Part shown: piece by piece, positions 58,133-64,000 of the stretch
How the letters are laid out: every line of letters starts with the position of its first letter
How positions within the stretch are numbered: position 1 is the first letter of the stretch
Source: Caballeronia sp. Lep1P3
GTDB taxonomy: Bacteria > Pseudomonadota > Gammaproteobacteria > Burkholderiales > Burkholderiaceae
Assembly: GCF_022879595.1 (NCBI RefSeq)
Contig: NZ_CP084265.1
Coordinates: 310,001 to 374,000 of the forward strand
Length of the DNA: 64,000 bases
Direction: 5' to 3'
The notes under the pieces: model-generated
What the model was told of the DNA's origin: nothing
The model's database searches: none
What the model saw: only the letters and a program-made list of their open reading frames with translations
Program-made: the position numbers and the translations under genes

Positions 58133-59229
58133 TGTCCGCCATGAATTCCCCGTTGATCACCGTTAGCGTCGAGCTGGGCGAGCGCGCCTATCCCATTCAT
58201 ATCGGTGCGGGCCTGATCGGTCGCACGGAGCTTTTCGCGCCGCACATCAAGGGCGCGTCGGTGGCCATCGTCACCAATTCCACGGTCGATCCGCTCTACG
58301 GCGACGCCCTTCGCGCCGCGCTCGAACCGCTCGGCAAGAAGGTGACGACAGTCGTTCTTCCCGACGGCGAAGCGCATAAAAACTGGGAAACGCTCAACAC
58401 CGTCTTCGACGCGCTGCTGTCCGGGCGCGCGGACCGCAAGACGACGCTGATCGCGCTCGGCGGCGGCGTCGTCGGCGACATGACCGGCTTCGCGGCGGCG
58501 TGCTACATGCGCGGCGTGCCGTTCATCCAGGTTCCGACGACGCTGCTCTCGCAAGTGGATTCGTCGGTGGGCGGCAAGACGGGCATCAACCATCCGCTCG
58601 GCAAGAACATGATCGGCGCGTTCTACCAGCCGCAGGCGGTCATCGCGGATATCGGCGCGCTGCGTACGCTGCCTGAGCGCGAACTGGCGGCGGGAATCGC
58701 GGAAGTCATCAAGACGGGCGCGATCGCCGATGCCGAATTCTTCGAGTGGATCGAAGCGAACATCGGTGCGCTCAACGAACGCCGCGACGACGCGCTCGCG
58801 CACGCGGTCAAGCGTTCGTGCGAGATCAAGGCGTCGGTCGTGGCCGCCGACGAGCGCGAGGGCGGCCAGCGTGCCATCCTCAATTTCGGCCATACGTTCG
58901 GTCACGCAATCGAAGCGGGCCTCGGCTACGGCGAATGGCTGCACGGCGAAGCGGTCGGTTGCGGCATGGTGATGGCGGCGGATTTGTCCGTGCGCCTCGG
59001 CAGGCTCGACGAAGCCGCGCGCAAGCGCCTCGTGCGCGTGATCGAAGCGGCGAAGCTGCCGGTCGTCGCGCCGAAGCTCGGCGAAGACCGCTACGTCGAT
59101 CTGATGAAAGTCGACAAGAAAGCCGAAGCGGGCGAGATCAAGTTCATTCTCCTGACGCGCTTCGGCGCGACAGAAATCACCGGCGCGCCGGATCGGGCCG
59201 TGCGCGAGACGCTCGCAGCCAGCGTCTGA
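58132..59229 (+). CDS. aroB: 3-dehydroquinate synthase
   Basis: AroB makes dehydroquinate from DAHP, using NAD and a divalent metal. The 365-residue protein has the NAD-binding [19 protein letters not shown] near 102-120, the segment [20 protein letters not shown], and the metal-binding histidines in [10 protein letters not shown] and [11 protein letters not shown]. The start overlaps the aroK stop as TAATG; an ATG three codons in is possible. Confidence 0.96.
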   Translation: MSAMNSPLITVSVELGERAYPIHIGAGLIGRTELFAPHIKGASVAIVTNSTVDPLYGDALRAALEPLGKKVTTVVLPDGEAHKNWETLNTVFDALLSGRADRKTTLIALGGGVVGDMTGFAAACYMRGVPFIQVPTTLLSQVDSSVGGKTGINHPLGKNMIGAFYQPQAVIADIGALRTLPERELAAGIAEVIKTGAIADAEFFEWIEANIGALNERRDDALAHAVKRSCEIKASVVAADEREGGQRAILNFGHTFGHAIEAGLGYGEWLHGEAVGCGMVMAADLSVRLGRLDEAARKRLVRVIEAAKLPVVAPKLGEDRYVDLMKVDKKAEAGEIKFILLTRFGATEITGAPDRAVRETLAASV

Positions 59230-59268
59230 TCTGACGGCAGCCGGGACCACGACGATGCGGAGCAGCCG

Positions 59269-60483
59269 GTGAGCGAAACACAAGCGGAATACGGAGCGCC
59301 CTCGGCGCTCTCGCTCGAAGCGCATCTTGCGCCCTATGCGGCGCGTTCGTCGTTATCGCGCGGGCGCCGGCATACCGAGACGCCGCCCGCCGCGCGCACC
59401 GAGTTTCAGCGCGACCGCGACCGCATCGTGCATTCGACGGCCTTTCGCCGGCTCGAATACAAGACGCAGGTTTTCGTCAATCACGAAGGCGACCTCTTTC
59501 GCACGCGTCTCACGCATAGTCTCGAAGTCGCGCAGATCGCGCGGTCGGTCGCGCGCAACCTGCGGCTCAATGAGGACTTGGTCGAAGCGATATCGCTCGC
59601 GCACGATCTCGGGCATACGCCTTTCGGACACGCCGGTCAGGACGCGCTGCACGAATGCATGCGCGATCACGGCGGCTTCGAGCACAATCTGCAAAGCCTC
59701 GTGGTCGTCGATCAACTCGAAGAGCACTACGGCGCGTTCAACGGCCTGAACCTGTGCTTCGAAACGCGCGAAGGCATTCTCAAGCATTGTTCGCGCGAAA
59801 ACGCGCGCAAGCTCGGCGAGCTCGGCGAGCGCTTTCTCGCGGGCAAGCAGCCGTCGCTGGAAGCGCAGATCGCGAATGTCGCGGACGAAATCGCCTACAA
59901 CAATCACGATGTCGACGACGGCCTGCGCTCCGGCCTCATCACGCTCGAACAACTCGCCGAAGTCAGCCTGTGGCACATGCATTTCGACGCGGCGCGCGCG
60001 GAGTTTCCGTCGATCGAAGGGCGCAGGCTCATTCACGAGACCATCCGGCGCATCATCAATACGCTGATCGTCGATCTCATCGAGGCGACGAGCCGCAACC
60101 TCGCGCGCGTCGCGCCGTCATCGCTCGACGACGTGCGCAATGCGCCGCTGCTCGTCGCGCATAGCGATGAAGTCGCCGCGCAAGCCGCAGCGCTCAAGCG
60201 CTTTCTCTTCAGGAACCTGTACCGCCATTTCCGCGTGATGCGCATGGCGAACAAGGCGAAGCGCGTCGTGACCGGTCTCTTCAACGCGTTCACGGAAGAC
60301 CCGCGCCTCTTGCCGCCCGCGTATCAGGCGCGCATCGCGGTAGCGGAGGAATCGGCGAACGACGCCGACGCGTCGGGCCACGACAGCGCGCAGGCCCGGC
60401 TCATCGCGCATTACATCGCCGGCATGACGGACCGTTATGCATTGAAGGAGTATCAACGCCTGTTTGTCATCGACAACAACTAA
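59269..60483 (+). CDS. dgt: Deoxyguanosinetriphosphate triphosphohydrolase-like protein
   Basis: This is an HD-domain dNTP triphosphohydrolase that splits dGTP or related dNTPs to the nucleoside and triphosphate. The 404-residue protein starts at a GTG with GGAG upstream. Metal ligands can be seen: H83 in [14 protein letters not shown], and H112 and D113 in [13 protein letters not shown]. Later, [16 protein letters not shown] provides the fourth site. The shorter length and motif spacing fit the Dgt type 2 subfamily rather than E. coli Dgt. Confidence 0.92.
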   Translation: MSETQAEYGAPSALSLEAHLAPYAARSSLSRGRRHTETPPAARTEFQRDRDRIVHSTAFRRLEYKTQVFVNHEGDLFRTRLTHSLEVAQIARSVARNLRLNEDLVEAISLAHDLGHTPFGHAGQDALHECMRDHGGFEHNLQSLVVVDQLEEHYGAFNGLNLCFETREGILKHCSRENARKLGELGERFLAGKQPSLEAQIANVADEIAYNNHDVDDGLRSGLITLEQLAEVSLWHMHFDAARAEFPSIEGRRLIHETIRRIINTLIVDLIEATSRNLARVAPSSLDDVRNAPLLVAHSDEVAAQAAALKRFLFRNLYRHFRVMRMANKAKRVVTGLFNAFTEDPRLLPPAYQARIAVAEESANDADASGHDSAQARLIAHYIAGMTDRYALKEYQRLFVIDNN

Positions 60484-60528
60484 CATCGCGCCTTTTCAGC
60501 GCAGACGTTCGACAAGGAGACTCAATCG

Positions 60529-61854
60529 ATGAGATGCACGCCCTCGTTCCGCTCGATCTCGGCCGCGGCCGTTCTGGCCTTCGGCGCCAGCACGGCGGCC
60601 CACGCCGCGACGGAAATCCAGTTCTGGCACGCGATGGAAGCCGCCCTCGGCGAGCGCGTGAACGACATCGCGAAGGACTTCAACGCGTCGCAGAGCGATT
60701 ACAAGATCGTGCCGGTATTTAAAGGCACTTATGATCAGACGCTCGCGGCGGGCATCGCGGCGTATCGCAGTGGCAACGCGCCCGCGATTCTGCAGGTCTA
60801 CGAAGTCGGCACCGCGACGATGATGCAGGCGAAGAAGGCCGTGCTTCCGGTCTACGACGTGTTCAAACAGGCGGGCGTGCCGCTCGACGAAAAGGCGTTC
60901 GTGCCGACCATCTCCGGCTATTACAGCGACGCGAAGACGGGCCATCTCATCTCGATGCCCTTTAACAGTTCCACGCCGGTTCTGTACTACAACAAGGACG
61001 CGTTCAAGAAGGCGGGCCTCGATCCCAACCAGCCGCCGAAGACGTGGGCGGATGTCGAAACCGACGCCAAGAAGCTGAAGGCCGCGGGTTATTCGTGCGG
61101 CTATTCGTCGGGATGGCAAAGCTGGATTCAGCTCGAGAACTACAGCGCGTGGCACGCGGCGCCGTTTGCATCGAAGAACAATGGCTTCGACGGCCTCGAC
61201 GCCAAGCTCGAATTCAACAAGCCGCTGCAGGTCGCGCACATCCAGTTCCTGCAGAACATGGCGAAGGAAGGCACGTTCACCTATGTGGGCCGCAAGGACG
61301 AACCGGTGTCGAAGTTCTATAGCGGCGACTGCGGCATCATCACGAATTCGTCGGGCTCGCGCGCGACCATCGCGAAGTACGCGAAGTTCGATTACGGCAT
61401 CGGCATGATGCCTTACGACGCGAACGTGAAGGGCGCGCCGCAGAACGCGATCATCGGCGGCGCGAGTCTCTGGGTGCTGTCCGGCAAGGACGCGGCCACG
61501 TACAAGGGCGTCGCGAAGTTCCTCGCCTATCTCGCGTCGCCGCAAGTGGCCGCGAAGTGGCATCAGGACACGGGCTATCTGCCGGTGACGCAAGCCGCAT
61601 ATGAACTCACGCAAAAGCAGGGCTTCTACGACAAGAATCCCGGCGCGGACATCGCCATCAGGCAGATGTTGAACAAGCCGCCGCTTCCGTTCACGAAGGG
61701 CTTGCGCCTCGGCAACATGCCGCAGATTCGCACCGTCGTCGATGAAGAACTGGAGCAGGTCTGGGCCGAGAAGAAGACGCCGCAACAGGCGCTCGATTCT
61801 TCCGTTCAACGCGGCGACGAACTGCTGCGCCGGTTTGAAAAGAGCGGCGGCTGA
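60529..61854 (+). CDS. ugpB: ABC importer substrate-binding protein, glycerol-3-phosphate type
   Basis: This periplasmic binding protein captures sn-glycerol-3-phosphate or a related glycerophosphodiester for import. The 441-residue precursor has a Sec signal (cleavage near AAHA, residue 26). The mature N-terminus [20 protein letters not shown] is characteristic of UgpB. AAGGAG precedes the ATG. The substrate is assigned by overall resemblance; other sugar-type substrates cannot be excluded. A GC-rich hairpin with a T tail follows and may reduce transcription into ugpA. Confidence 0.88.
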   Translation: MRCTPSFRSISAAAVLAFGASTAAHAATEIQFWHAMEAALGERVNDIAKDFNASQSDYKIVPVFKGTYDQTLAAGIAAYRSGNAPAILQVYEVGTATMMQAKKAVLPVYDVFKQAGVPLDEKAFVPTISGYYSDAKTGHLISMPFNSSTPVLYYNKDAFKKAGLDPNQPPKTWADVETDAKKLKAAGYSCGYSSGWQSWIQLENYSAWHAAPFASKNNGFDGLDAKLEFNKPLQVAHIQFLQNMAKEGTFTYVGRKDEPVSKFYSGDCGIITNSSGSRATIAKYAKFDYGIGMMPYDANVKGAPQNAIIGGASLWVLSGKDAATYKGVAKFLAYLASPQVAAKWHQDTGYLPVTQAAYELTQKQGFYDKNPGADIAIRQMLNKPPLPFTKGLRLGNMPQIRTVVDEELEQVWAEKKTPQQALDSSVQRGDELLRRFEKSGG

Positions 61855-61871
61855 CGCACGTAGCCGCGCCC

Positions 61872-61898
61872 GCGCCCGCACGCGCTGCGGGCGCTTTT
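61872..61898 (+). terminator. Partial terminator between ugpB and ugpA
   Basis: GCGCCCGCA (61872-61880) and TGCGGGCGC (61886-61894) form a 9-bp stem around CGCGC, followed by TTTT. Since ugpA starts 17 bases later with no promoter visible, it likely acts as a partial terminator or mRNA-stabilising end. It would favour the binding protein over the membrane subunits. Confidence 0.7.
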
Positions 61899-61914
61899 CG
61901 TTCAGGACACGTCG

Positions 61915-62799
61915 ATGGAAAAACGGTCTCGTTTCGACACGAGCGTCTTGCCGTATCTGCTCGTCGCGCCGCAGCTCGCGATCACCGCGCTGTTCTTTCT
62001 GTGGCCAGCCGGCGAAGCGCTCTGGCAAGCCACGCAAAGTCAGGACGCGTTCGGCACGTCGAGCGAGTTCGTCGGCTTCGCGAACTTCAGGCAGCTTTTC
62101 GCGGACCCGCTGTATCTGTCGTCGTTCGGCACGACGATGGTCTTCTGCGCGCTCGTCACCGTCTCCGGTCTCGCGATCTCGCTGCTGCTCGCGGCGTGCG
62201 CGGATCGCGTGACGCGCGGCGCGAAGGCGTATCAGACGCTCCTTATCTGGCCGTATGCGGTGGCGCCGGCAATCGCGGCCGTGCTGTGGTCGTTCCTGTT
62301 CAATCCGAGCATCGGGCTCGTGACGTATGCGCTCGGCAAGCAGGGCATCGTATGGAATCACGCGCTCAATGGCACACAGGCGATGTTTCTCGTCGTGCTC
62401 GCGTCCGTCTGGAAGCAGGTCAGCTACAACTTCCTGTTCTTCTATGCGGGCCTGCAGGCGATTCCGCAATCGCTGATCGAAGCCGCCGCCATCGACGGCG
62501 CCGGTCCCGTGCGGCGCTTCTTCGGCATCGCGCTGCCGCTGCTTTCGCCGACGAGTTTCTTCCTGCTCGTCGTCAATCTCGTCTATGCGTTCTTCGATAC
62601 ATTCCCCGTCATCGACGCGGCGACCGGCGGCGGCCCCGCGCAATCCACCAAGACGCTCATCTACAAGATCTTCGCGGAAGGCTTTCAGGGACTCGACATC
62701 GGCAGCTCGGGTGCGCAGTCGGTCGTGCTGATGGTAATCGTGGTCGCGCTGACCGTCGTGCAGTTCCGTTTCGTCGAACGCCGGGTGCAATACTCATGA
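61915..62799 (+). CDS. ugpA: ABC importer permease UgpA
   Basis: This is an inner-membrane permease of the glycerol-3-phosphate importer. The 294-residue protein has six predicted helices. The EAA coupling loop reads [20 protein letters not shown] near 187-206. It overlaps ugpE by 4 bases (ATGA), as is typical of paired permeases. Confidence 0.9.
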   Translation: MEKRSRFDTSVLPYLLVAPQLAITALFFLWPAGEALWQATQSQDAFGTSSEFVGFANFRQLFADPLYLSSFGTTMVFCALVTVSGLAISLLLAACADRVTRGAKAYQTLLIWPYAVAPAIAAVLWSFLFNPSIGLVTYALGKQGIVWNHALNGTQAMFLVVLASVWKQVSYNFLFFYAGLQAIPQSLIEAAAIDGAGPVRRFFGIALPLLSPTSFFLLVVNLVYAFFDTFPVIDAATGGGPAQSTKTLIYKIFAEGFQGLDIGSSGAQSVVLMVIVVALTVVQFRFVERRVQYS

Positions 62800-63641
62800 T
62801 CGAGAATCGTCGCGGCTTCGATATCTTCTGTCACGCGGTGCTGATTCTCGGCGTCGCGCTGATCGTGTTTCCGGTCTATGTCGCGTTTTGCGCGGCGACG
62901 ATGAGCGCGAAGGAAGTCTTCAGCGTGCCGCTTTCGCTGATCCCGAGCACGCATCTCTTCGAGAACATCGCGAACATCTGGACGCACGGCAGCGGCAACG
63001 CAGCCGCGCCGTTCGGGCGCATGCTGATGAATAGCCTCGTGATGGCGCTCGTCATTTCCATCGGCAAGATCGCGGTGTCGATCATTTCGGCCTACGCGAT
63101 CGTCTTCTTTCGCTTCCCGATGAAGAACGTCGCGTTCTGGCTCATCTTCATCACGCTGATGCTGCCTGTCGAAGTTCGCATCTTTCCGACGGTGCAGGTG
63201 GTCTCGTCCATGCATCTCGCGAACACTTATGCGGGTCTCACGCTGCCGCTGATCGCCTCGGCGACCGCCACGTTCCTGTTCCGCCAGTTCTTCATGACGC
63301 TGCCCGACGAACTGATGGAAGCGGCGCGCATCGACGGCGCGGGACCGCTGCGTTTTTTCTGGGACGTCGTGCTGCCGCTTTCGAAGACGAACATCGCGGC
63401 GCTCTTCGTCATCACGTTCATTTACGGCTGGAACCAGTATCTCTGGCCGATTCTCATCACCAACGAACAGTCGCTGCAAACGGCGGTGGTCGGCATCAAG
63501 AGCATGATCGCTTCGGGCGATACCGCGACCGAATGGCATCTCGTCATGAGCGCGACGCTGCTCGCGATGCTGCCGCCGCTCGTCGTCGTGCTGACCATGC
63601 AGCGCTGGTTCGTGCGCGGCCTCGTGGACGCGGAAAAATAA
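62796..63641 (+). CDS. ugpE: ABC importer permease UgpE
   Basis: This is the second permease of the importer. The ATG at 62796 overlaps ugpA and gives 281 residues ([20 protein letters not shown]); longer readings run through ugpA and are rejected. The EAA loop reads [20 protein letters not shown] near 179-198. The segment [20 protein letters not shown] is typical of UgpE. ugpC starts 19 bases later. Confidence 0.9.
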   Translation: MIENRRGFDIFCHAVLILGVALIVFPVYVAFCAATMSAKEVFSVPLSLIPSTHLFENIANIWTHGSGNAAAPFGRMLMNSLVMALVISIGKIAVSIISAYAIVFFRFPMKNVAFWLIFITLMLPVEVRIFPTVQVVSSMHLANTYAGLTLPLIASATATFLFRQFFMTLPDELMEAARIDGAGPLRFFWDVVLPLSKTNIAALFVITFIYGWNQYLWPILITNEQSLQTAVVGIKSMIASGDTATEWHLVMSATLLAMLPPLVVVLTMQRWFVRGLVDAEK

Positions 63642-63660
63642 CGATGGAGAGCGGGTATTC

Positions 63661-64000
63661 ATGGCTGCGCTGACACTCAAAGGCGTGAAAAAGACCTACG
63701 ACGGCAAGCAATACGTGCTGCACGGCATCGATGTCGCGGTGAACGACGGCGAGTTCGTCGTGATGGTCGGCCCGTCCGGTTGCGGCAAGTCCACGCTGCT
63801 TCGCATGGTCGCGGGTTTGGAGAGCGTGTCGGACGGCACCATCGAGATCGGCGGCAAGGTCGTCAACAAGCTCGAGCCGAAAGATCGCGATATCGCGATG
63901 GTCTTTCAGAACTACGCGCTCTATCCGCACATGAGCGTCGCGCAGAACATGGCATATGCGCTGAAGATCGGCGGCGCGGATCGCGCGAGCATCGAGAGCC
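63661..64000 (+). CDS. ugpC: ABC importer ATPase UgpC, 5' part (cut by window end)
   Basis: This is the ATP-binding subunit that powers the importer. Only the first 113 codons are in the window. Walker [10 protein letters not shown] is near residues 37-45 and the Q-loop is in [15 protein letters not shown]. The start [20 protein letters not shown] is typical of the MalK/UgpC family. The signature motif, Walker B and regulatory domain lie beyond the window. Confidence 0.92.
   Translation, partial: MAALTLKGVKKTYDGKQYVLHGIDVAVNDGEFVVMVGPSGCGKSTLLRMVAGLESVSDGTIEIGGKVVNKLEPKDRDIAMVFQNYALYPHMSVAQNMAYALKIGGADRASIES

Noticed and set aside
60496-62790. Minus-strand open frame of 764 codons opposite ugpB and ugpA
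   Set aside because: Antisense shadow of two well-supported transporter genes, with an Arg/Glu-rich translation and no domain.

Overview
The window reads as a continuous piece of a beta-proteobacterial chromosome, most likely a Burkholderiaceae member of the Burkholderia/Paraburkholderia/Caballeronia group. The basis is the ribosomal protein and RNA polymerase sequences, the GC-rich codon use, the order tRNA-Tyr/Gly/Thr-tuf-tRNA-Trp-secE-nusG, recQ lying between rpoC and rpsL, and the ponA/pilMNOPQ/aroKB/dgt block. I see no mobile element, CRISPR array, prophage or island of foreign base composition. Genus is an inference; no database was consulted.

Region 1 (1-4.2 kb): the 3' part of a 23S rRNA gene, a 5S rRNA gene with a terminator, a promoter, three tRNAs, the first tuf gene and tRNA-Trp. 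Region 2 (4.2-16.5 kb): secE-nusG, rplKAJL and rpoBC, with an L10-type leader before rplJ and an attenuator plus long inverted repeats between rplL and rpoB. Region 3 (16.6-18.5 kb): recQ. Region 4 (18.5-38.0 kb): the str, S10, spc and alpha operons in one colinear run (rpsL, rpsG, fusA, tuf, rpsJ ... secY, infA, rpmJ, rpsM, rpsK, rpsD, rpoA, rplQ). At three boundaries inside this run a perfect hairpin has a -10 promoter element in its loop or 3' arm, so that an end signal and a restart signal overlap.

Region 5 (38.1-48.7 kb) is about redox and haem: cutA-dsbD, hemB (minus), engB (minus), a di-haem cytochrome c4, the system II cytochrome c assembly pair resB-ccsB, and the periplasmic methionine sulfoxide reductase pair msrP-msrQ. 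Between hemB and engB a plus-strand terminator has no gene to serve. Upstream of it lies a hairpin with an anti-Shine-Dalgarno-like CU-rich loop, a candidate small RNA. Region 6 (48.7-60.5 kb): lysA and an LptM-like lipoprotein (minus), cyaY, mrcA/PBP1a (minus), then pilM-pilN-pilO/P-pilQ-aroK-aroB-dgt, tightly coupled up to aroB. The PilO gene product appears to carry a PilP-like domain at its C-terminus. Region 7 (60.5 kb to the end): a sugar-phosphate type ABC importer, ugpB-ugpA-ugpE-ugpC, with ugpC cut by the window edge.

Most of the window encodes the core machinery of transcription and translation, and the expected autoregulatory leaders are visible. The observations most worth following up are regulatory RNAs and junctions rather than new protein families.
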